From Enterococcus malodoratus ATCC 43197 (GTDB taxonomy: Bacteria; Bacillota; Bacilli; Lactobacillales; Enterococcaceae), in the NCBI RefSeq assembly GCF_000407185.1, contig NZ_KE136483.1, positions 248,001 to 312,000 of the forward strand: a stretch of 64,000 nucleotides of DNA. The letters run 5' to 3'. This document shows, piece by piece, positions 24,739 through 33,440 of the stretch (position 1 is the first letter of the stretch; each line of letters begins with the position of its first letter). The notes under the pieces are model-generated. The model saw only the letters and a program-made list of their open reading frames with translations. It ran no database searches and was not told the origin of the DNA. A program made the position numbers and the translations under genes.

Positions 24739-27408
24739 TTAACATTTATTCAATTGTGCTTTTGTTTTTGGTTCTTGAATTTTTACTAAAATCAATTTAG
24801 TGATTTCCATCAAGAGAACCGCTGAAGCAGCTAAAGCAAGAGCTAAGCCGATTTCCTTCAAAGCAAAAGCTGCTGGAATAGCAAAGACTTCACGTAATCC
24901 TGGCAGTAAAGTCAGACTGAATAGTCCGGCGCAGACAAGAATCGCAAGCAAGACCATTTTATTGGAGAACAAACCAACTTGCAGTGACGTTTGAGTATTT
25001 GAACGAGCAGCAAAGGTTTGTAATGTCCGACTTAAAATTAGAGTAGAGAAGGCCATCGCAACCCCCATTTCAGCTGATTGCTGATTCCCAATCCATTGAG
25101 CAGTAATTACAGCTAAAGCGATTAGGATTCCTCTGTAGGTAACAGAGATCAATGTTTTACCAGTAAAAATTCCACTGTTTGGATCACGCGGCTGACGTTT
25201 CATAATTGTCGGTTCGGCCTTTTCTATACCTAGCGCAATTGCTGGCAGTGAGTCATTGACCAAGTTGATAAAGAGCAGCTGTAGAGCCGTGAATGGATTC
25301 GCCCAGCCGATTACTAAAGCAAAGATAATGGCGATAATCGCCCCTAAGTTTCCGGCAAAAAGATAAGCGACGGCTTTTTTGATATTATCAAAAACATTTC
25401 GACCAACTTCGACTGCTTTAATGATCGAAGCAAAATTATCGTCAGTTAAGACCATTGCAGCAGCATCTTTCGCTACATCGGTTCCAGTTCCCATCGCGAT
25501 CCCGATATCTGCTTGCTTTAAAGCTGGAGCATCATTGACACCGTCACCAGTCATGGCAGAGATTTTTCCTTTTTCCTGCCAAGCACGGACGATCCGAATT
25601 TTGTTTTCGGGGGAGACACGAGCATAAACAGTGATTTGCTCTAATTGATCCGCTAGTTCAGATTCACTTAACTGATCCAGTTCAGCACCAGTTAGTGCAA
25701 GGTCGCCTTGCTGGAAGATGCCGATTTCTTTTGCAATCGCAACAGCCGTTGTCTTGTGGTCGCCGGTGATCATCACTGTTTGAATACCTGCAGAGTTTGC
25801 ATCAGCGACTGCTTGGAAAACTTCTTCACGAGGCGGATCAATCATCGCTAACAAACCAACTAGGATAAGTTGTTCTTCATCAGCTAGTGTTAATGAATCT
25901 GTCGAAACTTCTTTATAAGCAAAAGCTAAAACACGCAATGCGCGTTCAGAGAAGGCTTCGTTTTGTTTTTGGAAACGAGCCTTAAGCTCTGGCGTAAAAT
26001 CAACGACTTGACCATCAAGTAAAACTTTCGAGCTGCGTTCAAAAACAATATCCGGACCACCTTTGGTCACCATGATTTTTTGCTGATTGATCGTGTGGAG
26101 TGTTGACATTAATTTACGATCTGAATCAAACGGCAGTTCCGCTTCACGGGGATGCTTTTTCCGCAGTTCGCGATACGATTGATTTTGCTTCTCGCTGTAG
26201 TCAATCAGCGCGATTTCGGTTGGGTCACCCAATTTTGTTCCGTCCTCACTAATCGTTGCATCATTGGCCAAAACGCTGATCTCGATCAAGCGTTGTTCAT
26301 CTGCTTGCCATTGTTTCGGATCATTTGAAAATTCTCCGCTTTGTCCATCAGCCAAGAAATGATCGACGACAGTCATTTTATTTTGGGTCAGCGTTCCTGT
26401 TTTATCAGTACAAATGATACTAGTTGAACCTAATGTTTCTACCGCTGGCAGTTTGCGAATGATCGCATGCTGTTTTGCCATTTTTTTCGTTCCTAATGAA
26501 AGGACGATCGTGACAATCGATTGCAAAGCTTCTGGAATCGCAGCTACTGCTACGGCAACAGCAAACATAAAGGCGTTGACAATATCTTGCGTCATATCTG
26601 TTGAACCATCTAAGAAGACACGAAGCAATTGAACGCCTAGGATAACTAACGATAGAACCAAGATCGCAATACTTAGTTTTTTACTGAAAGAATCTAAGCC
26701 GCGTTGCAGCGGTGTTTTTTGTTCAGTGGTTGATTCCAATAGACCAGCGACTTGACCGATCTCCGTGTCACTCCCAGTGGCAGTAACCAAGAATTTTCCA
26801 CGACCATAAGTGACGATTGTTCCGCTAAAAACCATATTGAGACGATCCCCGATCGGAACATCGGTGCTTAATGTCGTGATTTCTTTTTCAGCTGGAGTGG
26901 ATTCACCAGTTAACATTCCTTCATCGACTTTTAACGAACCTGCTTCAAGTAATCGACCATCAGCCGGCACGTAATCACCAGCTTCTAGAATGACGATATC
27001 GCCGGCTACGATATCTTTAGCAGGAATACTTTGCTCCTGTCCTCCTCGAAGAACGCTGGCATCTGGCGCTGATAGTTTTTTCAATGCATCTAAGGAACCT
27101 TCTGCCTTTTTCGTTTGAATCACACTAACGACCGAGTTCAGCAAAAGTACGGCGAAGATGACGATCGATTCAACATGAGCGCCCATGATCATCTGGACGA
27201 CAGCTACGATTAGCAAGACGATCACCATCGCGTCTTTAAACGTTTCTAGGAAGAGTGTCAGCGAAGATTTTTTCTTCGCTTCCTTTAATTGATTCGGACC
27301 GTTTTCTTGCAGCCGCTGCTGCGCCTCTGATTGACTAAGACCTTCAGGTGCAGTGGTTAAGTCTTTCATTAATTCATCTGATTCTTGTTGATACACGTGT
27401 TTTGTCAA
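24739..27408 (-). CDS. P2-type cation-transporting ATPase, probable Mn2+ exporter
   Basis: 889 residues with the full SERCA/PMR1-like layout. The N-terminal cation-ATPase domain comes first, then TGES (167-170) in the actuator, and AIPEALQ in helix M4 (PEAL in place of PEGL). Phosphorylated Asp335 is in CTDKTGTLTQNK, and the hinge motif is MTGDGVNDAPALKQADIG. Helix M6 has NLVNDSLPAIALG with the Asn and Asp that bind Ca2+ or Mn2+ in relatives. Ten helices are expected. On sequence alone it would be called a Ca2+ ATPase. The Mn2+-type riboswitch in its leader, as in Lactococcus yoaB, argues for Mn2+ efflux. Confidence 0.88.
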   Translation of the reverse strand: MTKHVYQQESDELMKDLTTAPEGLSQSEAQQRLQENGPNQLKEAKKKSSLTLFLETFKDAMVIVLLIVAVVQMIMGAHVESIVIFAVLLLNSVVSVIQTKKAEGSLDALKKLSAPDASVLRGGQEQSIPAKDIVAGDIVILEAGDYVPADGRLLEAGSLKVDEGMLTGESTPAEKEITTLSTDVPIGDRLNMVFSGTIVTYGRGKFLVTATGSDTEIGQVAGLLESTTEQKTPLQRGLDSFSKKLSIAILVLSLVILGVQLLRVFLDGSTDMTQDIVNAFMFAVAVAVAAIPEALQSIVTIVLSLGTKKMAKQHAIIRKLPAVETLGSTSIICTDKTGTLTQNKMTVVDHFLADGQSGEFSNDPKQWQADEQRLIEISVLANDATISEDGTKLGDPTEIALIDYSEKQNQSYRELRKKHPREAELPFDSDRKLMSTLHTINQQKIMVTKGGPDIVFERSSKVLLDGQVVDFTPELKARFQKQNEAFSERALRVLAFAYKEVSTDSLTLADEEQLILVGLLAMIDPPREEVFQAVADANSAGIQTVMITGDHKTTAVAIAKEIGIFQQGDLALTGAELDQLSESELADQLEQITVYARVSPENKIRIVRAWQEKGKISAMTGDGVNDAPALKQADIGIAMGTGTDVAKDAAAMVLTDDNFASIIKAVEVGRNVFDNIKKAVAYLFAGNLGAIIAIIFALVIGWANPFTALQLLFINLVNDSLPAIALGIEKAEPTIMKRQPRDPNSGIFTGKTLISVTYRGILIALAVITAQWIGNQQSAEMGVAMAFSTLILSRTLQTFAARSNTQTSLQVGLFSNKMVLLAILVCAGLFSLTLLPGLREVFAIPAAFALKEIGLALALAASAVLLMEITKLILVKIQEPKTKAQLNKC

Positions 27409-27477
27409 TTTATATCCTCCAATGATTTTTATTTACTAGACTCGGCAATTTTTCTGGTTCAAGAAGTAGAACTGACA

Positions 27478-27620
27478 AAAAAAGAGACCTAAGGCAAGTA
27501 GTTAAACTTGTCTTAGGTCTCACCATTTCATACGATACCAGAAAACCATTGCTGGTTAACTTACTGTTGATATCACAACAACAAAGTTGCCGGTTACTCC
27601 CCTAAGGAGTTATTAATATG
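27478..27620 (-). ncRNA. yybP-ykoY-type Mn2+ riboswitch
   Basis: The minus-strand leader of the ATPase gene starts near 27619 (promoter TTGCAT at 27654-27649, 17 bp from TAGGAT at 27631-27626). It contains the hallmark GGGGAGTAACCGGC (around 27602-27589). It ends in a strong terminator: a 15-bp stem GAGACCTAAG..., one G-U, then seven T (27521-27478). The GGGGAGUA core is the Mn2+-binding L1 loop of this class. Mn2+ binding should prevent termination and switch on the exporter. Confidence 0.82.
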
Positions 27621-27750
27621 GTTAAATCCTAACGGAAATCGTTTCTGAATGCAAGAAAAATGCTGGGCGTACAAATGAAAGTCATCATTTAAGTGAACAA
27701 ACGGCTTGTTAATCATCATTTTGCAAAGTTATTTAATTTTTATTAAGGAA

Positions 27751-28824
27751 CTATTTTCCAGCAACGATTGTTTTGATTGTACTTTCGTCTAATCCTTTTA
27801 AAACTTGGATCAGCATTTCCCGTGCGGCATCAAAATCAGCAATACTGAACATGGTTTGATGAGTGTGGATGTAACGACCGCAAACACCGATTACCGTACT
27901 TTGAATACCTTCGTTAGCAGTATGAGCTGCACCAGCATCTGTTCCGCCTTTGGAAACAAAGTATTGGTAAGGAATGTTATGGGTCTCCGCGGTATCTAAT
28001 AGATATTCCCTTAAACGAGGGAGCAAAATCATTCCAGGATCTTGGATGCGCAAGAGGGTGCCTTCACCTAAATGGCCGAAAGTTCCATTCGTTGTCACTA
28101 AATCATCAGCGGCCGAACAATCTACCGCAAAGAATAAATCTGGCTGGAATTTTGTAACAGCAGGTTTGGCTCCACGCAAACCAACTTCTTCTTGAACGTT
28201 AGCGCCGGCAATCAAGGTGTAATCTAATGTTTCCTTTTTTAATGCCTCTAGCGCTTCTAATACCACAGTACAACCATAGCGGTTATCCCAAGCTTTACTG
28301 ATAATATTTTTGCCATTTGCAGTTTTGACTGTTTCGGTTTGAGGAACGATCGTATCTCCCGGAAGAACACCATAAGCTAATGCTTCATCCTTCGATTCAA
28401 AGCCGGCATCAAAAAGAATGTCTTCAACTTTAACTTGTCCTTGTCCAGTTGTTCCCCGCAATAGATGTGGAGGGACAGAGGAGGAGATACACGGATAGTT
28501 GCCTTTGCCAGTTTTTAAAGTAAAGCGTTGAGCTGAAACGACATACGGATTCCAACCGCCTAAAGGAACTACTTTAAATAATCCGCGAGGGGTAATCTCT
28601 GTCAGCATGAAGCCGACCTCATCCATATGGGCTGCCACCATCACGCGCGGTTTATTTTCGTCAGCTTGACGCAAACCAAAGATACCGCCTAAGCCATCTT
28701 GTTGAACCTCATCGACTAATGGAGTGATCGCGTTACGCATATAACTGCGAATGTCTTCCTCGAAACCGCTGGTTCCTTGCAGCTCTGTTAATTCTTTGAT
28801 TCGTTGAAATGTTTTTTCTTCCAT
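27751..28824 (-). CDS. M42-family glutamyl aminopeptidase-type metallopeptidase
   Basis: 357 residues. Start ATG 28824 (AGGGGG 7 bases upstream; a TTG just before it is less likely). Metal ligands are visible: His in MVAAHMDEVGFM, the bridging Asp in AWDNRYGCTV, the catalytic Glu-Glu in NVQEEVGLRG, Asp in FAVDCSAAD and His in RYIHTHQTMFS. These form a two-metal (Zn/Co) centre of cytosolic tetrahedral aminopeptidases such as PepA of lactic acid bacteria. It probably trims acidic residues from peptides. Its neighbour, a methyltransferase, is 19 bases upstream in the same direction. Confidence 0.9.
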   Translation of the reverse strand: MEEKTFQRIKELTELQGTSGFEEDIRSYMRNAITPLVDEVQQDGLGGIFGLRQADENKPRVMVAAHMDEVGFMLTEITPRGLFKVVPLGGWNPYVVSAQRFTLKTGKGNYPCISSSVPPHLLRGTTGQGQVKVEDILFDAGFESKDEALAYGVLPGDTIVPQTETVKTANGKNIISKAWDNRYGCTVVLEALEALKKETLDYTLIAGANVQEEVGLRGAKPAVTKFQPDLFFAVDCSAADDLVTTNGTFGHLGEGTLLRIQDPGMILLPRLREYLLDTAETHNIPYQYFVSKGGTDAGAAHTANEGIQSTVIGVCGRYIHTHQTMFSIADFDAAREMLIQVLKGLDESTIKTIVAGK

Positions 28825-28843
28825 CAAATTTCCCCCTCAAATG

Positions 28844-29584
28844 TTAAAATCCGTTCTCATTATAAGCCTTTGGTACATGAAAATAAATCAATTCATAATC
28901 GAGAAACTGCTGATTGCTTTTTTGCTGCTTATCGTCAAAATTTTTTTTGGTAATCTCTGCCAATTGATTTGAAGAGAAGTCATCCGCAAAGTATTCTTGA
29001 AAAAAATCACGGCTAATCTCTTCAGTTTTTGTGTATGCAAATCGTTTCGTCCAATAGGGAATATGTTCTTCGTTTAAAAATGCTTTATAGCGTTCATTTA
29101 ATAACAACTCTGGATTTTTTTCTTCATAAGGGGAGAAGAGCTGGTCTTCATCCTTTACAACTCGCAGCAGCAAGCACCAATCATTGCTAGCTCGGCAAAA
29201 ATCTATAAAATCAGTTTTAGTTTGCAAGGCAGGATTCATCGCAGAAAAAATCAGCTCATAGCGTTGTTTGTTTTGTCTCAGAAAATTTTCCTGAGTTTGC
29301 TGGATCAACTGAACATTTTCGTCCGATTTTGCAGCAGCAATCTTCAGCATTTCTTCGGAGATGTCTACTAAATCATATTTTCCGGCGTATTTCTGTAATA
29401 CAGTTAAATAACGACCGGATCCTCCTGCAAGATCTAAGAAAGTTTCACAGGGCAGGATTTTTTCTGCCAGCAGAAAATCTCGCAGCTCTTCCGCGATCGG
29501 AAAAGAAGATTCTTGTTGAATGTTTTCATATTCTTCGGCGAAATCATTCCAAAACATTTTAAGGTCTTCTAAAAAATCAGACAT
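28844..29584 (-). CDS. Class I SAM-dependent methyltransferase
   Basis: 246 residues. SAM-binding motif I is TFLDLAGGSGRYLTVLQ, followed by YDLVDISEEMLKIA (acidic end of strand 2) and LIFSAMNPAL in place of the usual catalytic loop. The last ~100 residues are helical and charged with no recognised domain. The substrate cannot be deduced. The M42 peptidase gene follows 19 bases later, so they may form an operon. Confidence 0.75.
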   Translation of the reverse strand: MSDFLEDLKMFWNDFAEEYENIQQESSFPIAEELRDFLLAEKILPCETFLDLAGGSGRYLTVLQKYAGKYDLVDISEEMLKIAAAKSDENVQLIQQTQENFLRQNKQRYELIFSAMNPALQTKTDFIDFCRASNDWCLLLRVVKDEDQLFSPYEEKNPELLLNERYKAFLNEEHIPYWTKRFAYTKTEEISRDFFQEYFADDFSSNQLAEITKKNFDDKQQKSNQQFLDYELIYFHVPKAYNENGF

Positions 29585-29701
29585 AAAAACCTACTTTCTA
29601 AGCATCAATTGTCTTCAGTATACACCTCAAAAAAATAAATTTGAAATGGATGAAACACGGCAAAAATATTCAGAAAAATGAAGGAATGTCAAAAAATATG
29701 C

Positions 29702-29757
29702 TTTACTTCATGGATAACATATGTAATACTTCGAAGTAATTGAGAACGATTCTCAAT
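29702..29757 (+). promoter_or_regulatory. Promoter with a perfect Fur box
   Basis: TTTACT (29702-29707) and TAATAC (29724-29729), 16 bp apart. ATTGAGAACGATTCTCAAT (29739-29757) is a perfect 19-bp palindrome matching the Fur 7-1-7 consensus and covers the expected transcription start. TACTTCGAAGTA (29727-29738) is a second perfect palindrome overlapping the -10. Iron repression of the ABC pair is expected. Confidence 0.7.
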
Positions 29758-29876
29758 CTCGGTTGAATGAATAGTAACTCAGTAGTTTAGGTTCGTGGTG
29801 GTTAGGAGAAAAACAATTTTTATTCTAGATCGAAAATATACACGGAACCTAGTTTACCATTAATAAGGAGGAAATT

Positions 29877-31595
29877 ATGGAAAAGTCGAATGTTGGTTAT
29901 TTGTTTCGATTGGCTGGAAAATCGAGTTTGCTTTTATTAGCGTCAGCAATTTTTAGTATTATTTCGGGCATCATGGATTTTGTTCCATTAGTGATGCTGT
30001 ATCGTGTCTTGCTGTTTTTATTTGGTGATCAGCCTAATATGGATTTAGCGATGCGTTATGGCATGTATGCGGGAGTGGCGATTATTGTAAAATTTTTGAC
30101 GATGATGGTCAGCGGGGCACTGTCTCATATCGGTGCGTTTAATACGCTGTATGAAATTCGCAGTCGTCTGAGTGCCCATATTGCCACCCTTCACTTGGGT
30201 TTTTTTACTAAGACGACTTCGGGAAAATTAAAGAAAACAATTATTGAAGATACTGAACGGATCGAAACGATGCTGGCTCACCAAGTGCCGGATTTAGCTA
30301 AAGCGATCACAGTTCCATTGCTAATGTTTATCTATCTCTGCACGTTGAGTATCCCTTTAGCGTTGTGTCTATTATTGCCAATCGTGATTGGCGCGGTCAT
30401 CTTGATGATCGGGATGCGCTCAAGCAGTAAATACATGGGCTGGTACCAAAAATTAGTCGGTCAGTTAAATTCTTCGATCATGCAGTTTATTAATGGTATG
30501 AACGTGATGAAATCATTTAACGTTACGGCCAAGGGGTTCAAGCAATATTCATCGACCGTTGAAGAATATCACAAGATGTGGACGGAATGTACAAAAATGC
30601 AGGCTTGGCCTTATGGGATGTTTTTGATTTTGATCGAATCAGGTTTGCTATTTAGTTTTCCGGCTGGCGGCTGGCTCTATTTAAAAGGGGCAGTTGATTT
30701 GCCGACCTTTTTATTTTTCTTAATTATGAGCATCGTGTTTCTGTCTTCGTTGAAAAGTTTAAGCGGATTTGCGATGGCGATCTCACAAATTTTGAGTGGA
30801 ACAGAGAAAATCAAAGATATCATGGATTTGCCGCAACAAGATTTTGGGTCGCACTCAGAACAGTTGAATGAGGTCAAAATCACCTTTGACCATGTTCATT
30901 TTTCTTATGAGGAAGATGACGTATTGCACGATGTTTCGTTAGAGGTGCCAGCTAACAGTCTGACTGCATTTGTTGGGGTATCGGGTTCGGGGAAATCAAC
31001 GATGGCACAGTTGGTACCACGTTTTTGGGATATTCAGCAAGGTCAGATCTTATTGAATGATCAACCAGTAGAAAGTTTTAGTGAAGAATCATTAATGCAG
31101 GCGATCAGCTTTGTCTTTCAAGATGCCTTTATGCTGAGCGATACGATCCGTACAAATATCGCCGTAGGAAAGGATCAAGTAACTGACGCAGAAATTCATG
31201 AAGCAGCTAAAGCGGCACAGATCCATGAGTTTATTATGAGTTTGCCAGATGGTTACGATACAGTCATGGCGGAAGCCGGGATTAAAATGTCAGGCGGCGA
31301 AAAACAACGCGTCTGTATTGCTCGTGCGATCTTGAAAGATGCTCCCGTAGTTATCTTTGATGAGGCAACCAGCTTTACTGATATTGAAAATGAACGGAAA
31401 ATTCAGTTAGCCTTGAACAAATTGCTGCAAAATAAAACGACGATCATGATCGCTCATCGCTTAAATACGATCAAACATGCTGATCAAATTTGTGTCTTTG
31501 ATCAAGGTCGCGTGGTCGAACGAGGCACACATGATGACTTACTGCGCCACAACGGAAGCTACGCTAAATTGTGGAAGATTTATACAGAAAAATAA
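29877..31595 (+). CDS. Iron-regulated ABC half-transporter (type I exporter fold), subunit 1
   Basis: 572 residues. Six N-terminal membrane helices (about 1-310) are fused to an ATPase with Walker A GVSGSGKSTMAQ, signature MSGGEKQRVCIARAI, Walker B VVIFDEATSFTD and H-loop MIAHRLNTIKHAD. It forms a heterodimer with the next gene, 11 bases on. Fur-controlled pairs of this shape (YbtPQ, IrtAB) import Fe-siderophores despite the exporter fold; export of a siderophore is an alternative. RBS AAGGAGG. No siderophore synthesis gene is in the window. Confidence 0.82.
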   Translation: MEKSNVGYLFRLAGKSSLLLLASAIFSIISGIMDFVPLVMLYRVLLFLFGDQPNMDLAMRYGMYAGVAIIVKFLTMMVSGALSHIGAFNTLYEIRSRLSAHIATLHLGFFTKTTSGKLKKTIIEDTERIETMLAHQVPDLAKAITVPLLMFIYLCTLSIPLALCLLLPIVIGAVILMIGMRSSSKYMGWYQKLVGQLNSSIMQFINGMNVMKSFNVTAKGFKQYSSTVEEYHKMWTECTKMQAWPYGMFLILIESGLLFSFPAGGWLYLKGAVDLPTFLFFLIMSIVFLSSLKSLSGFAMAISQILSGTEKIKDIMDLPQQDFGSHSEQLNEVKITFDHVHFSYEEDDVLHDVSLEVPANSLTAFVGVSGSGKSTMAQLVPRFWDIQQGQILLNDQPVESFSEESLMQAISFVFQDAFMLSDTIRTNIAVGKDQVTDAEIHEAAKAAQIHEFIMSLPDGYDTVMAEAGIKMSGGEKQRVCIARAILKDAPVVIFDEATSFTDIENERKIQLALNKLLQNKTTIMIAHRLNTIKHADQICVFDQGRVVERGTHDDLLRHNGSYAKLWKIYTEK

Positions 31596-31606
31596 GGAGG
31601 AAACTT

Positions 31607-33382
31607 ATGACTAGTGTGATTAGAAATATACGGGCGGTGATTGGTGAAAAGATCAAGCTGCTCTATACACCAATCTTGTTAGCAGTACTAGATGCTTTTT
31701 TGAATATGCTTTTTTATTCGGTGATGATTTTGAGCATCGTTACTTTGATCAAGAATCAGTTTACGGAAAGTTTCTTCTTCCGCGGTATTGCAGTTTTGGC
31801 GGTTGTTTTTATTTTCAGGACATTATTGGCTCGCTATAGTTTTGCCTCATTACAATTGAATGGTTCGGTGATCGCGACTGATTTGCGTTTGCGCTTGGCT
31901 GAACATGTTCGAGGATTAAACTCCGGCTACTTTAATCAAAACAGTGTTGGAAAGTTGACGAGTTATTTTTCGACGGATATTGCTGATTTTGAACAAGTTC
32001 TGACTCATCACTTGACCGACTTTGTTAAAGCCTTGTTTAGTGTATCAGTCTGTATGATTGCTGCGGTAGTGATTGATTTTCGTTTTGCGGGCGTGATGGT
32101 TGTCATGATCTTAGTAGCTTTACCTTTAATGATTAAGGGCGGATCTGTTGGGCACACTATCGCACCAGAACATCGAGTAAGGATCAATGCGGTGATCTCA
32201 CGGGTCGTGGAATATATCAATGGAATCAAAACGTTCCGATTGTATCGCTTGACCGGTACGAAGTTTGAACGATTGGATCAATCATTTAATGAATTAAAAA
32301 AATCATCTATTCGGGTGGAACTCTCAATGATGCCGTATGTGATGATCTTTTCAACGATCGTGTCCTTTATGATTCCAGTCGCGTTGATCTGGGGAACCAA
32401 TTTATTGATTCAGGGCAATTCGACGCCGGAACAATATATCGCTGTTTTGATGTTGAGTGTCTCGACTTCTAGTCAATTAATGACAATTGGAATGCTGTAT
32501 CCTGAATTGAAATATCTGTCCAAATCGGCAGATAATTTGCGGCAAATTTTTGAAACGCAGCCATTGCCTTATACTAAAGATGCTTTTATCGGAGCCGATC
32601 ATGAAATTACTTTTGAGCATGTTTCTTTCAGCTACGAAAATGGTGTGAGTGTTTTAAATGATTTATCTTTTACTGTCGAGGATGGGAAAACCACTGCTTT
32701 AGTGGGACCCTCGGGTTCAGGGAAATCGACAGTCATTAGTTTGATTTCGCGTTTCTGGGATGTTGATAATGGAGAGATCCGAATGGGAAATGAAAAGCTT
32801 CGGGACATTCGACCAGATGCATTGACTGAAGAAATCACTTGTGTTTTCCAAGATGTTTATCTGTTTAATGATACGATCTTAAACAATATTCGTATGGCCA
32901 AACCAAGTGCGACGATGGAGGAAGTGACTCAAGCATCTCGTCTGGCAAACTGTCATGAATTCATCATGCAGATGGAAAATGGTTATGACACTTTAGTCGG
33001 TGAGGGTGGATCTACACTTTCTGGCGGGGAGAAACAGCGGGTTTCAATAGCCCGTGCATTACTGAAAGATGCCCCGGTAGTCTTGTTGGATGAGTCAACC
33101 TCAAGTCTCGATGTCGACAATGAAAAAGAAATCAATCATGCGTTGGATCATTTAATGGCTGAAAAGACGGTAGTCGTAATCGCTCATCGTTTAGATACGA
33201 TCATTAATGCTGATCAAATCATTGTTCTTGATGAGGGAAGTGTGCGAGAAAAGGGAACTCACCAAGAATTGTGTCGCCAACAAGGGTGGTATGCACAGAT
33301 GATTAAAGAACAGGAAGTTGCCAAAACTTGGGTGATCGGCGAGACGTCCGAAACTAAGGATATATTGGAAGATGCTAGATAG
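31607..33382 (+). CDS. Iron-regulated ABC half-transporter (type I exporter fold), subunit 2
   Basis: 591 residues from ATG 31607 (AAGGAGG 8 bases upstream). Six membrane helices (about 1-315) and an ATPase: Walker A GPSGSGKSTVIS, signature LSGGEKQRVSIARAL, Walker B VVLLDESTSSLDVD (Ser replaces the usual Ala of DEAT/S), H-loop VIAHRLDTIINAD. Pairs with the upstream subunit under the same Fur box. A strong terminator follows. Confidence 0.82.
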   Translation: MTSVIRNIRAVIGEKIKLLYTPILLAVLDAFLNMLFYSVMILSIVTLIKNQFTESFFFRGIAVLAVVFIFRTLLARYSFASLQLNGSVIATDLRLRLAEHVRGLNSGYFNQNSVGKLTSYFSTDIADFEQVLTHHLTDFVKALFSVSVCMIAAVVIDFRFAGVMVVMILVALPLMIKGGSVGHTIAPEHRVRINAVISRVVEYINGIKTFRLYRLTGTKFERLDQSFNELKKSSIRVELSMMPYVMIFSTIVSFMIPVALIWGTNLLIQGNSTPEQYIAVLMLSVSTSSQLMTIGMLYPELKYLSKSADNLRQIFETQPLPYTKDAFIGADHEITFEHVSFSYENGVSVLNDLSFTVEDGKTTALVGPSGSGKSTVISLISRFWDVDNGEIRMGNEKLRDIRPDALTEEITCVFQDVYLFNDTILNNIRMAKPSATMEEVTQASRLANCHEFIMQMENGYDTLVGEGGSTLSGGEKQRVSIARALLKDAPVVLLDESTSSLDVDNEKEINHALDHLMAEKTVVVIAHRLDTIINADQIIVLDEGSVREKGTHQELCRQQGWYAQMIKEQEVAKTWVIGETSETKDILEDAR

Positions 33383-33386
33383 ACTA

Positions 33387-33429
33387 AAGCCGTTGTTGAA
33401 ATCCTGAACGATTTCAACAACGGCCTTTT
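33387..33429. terminator. Bidirectional terminator
   Basis: Perfect 15-bp stem (GCCGTTGTTGAAATC), 6-base loop, T run to the right. Shared with the convergent permease gene. Confidence 0.92.
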
Positions 33430-33440
33430 TATTAGTTTCT

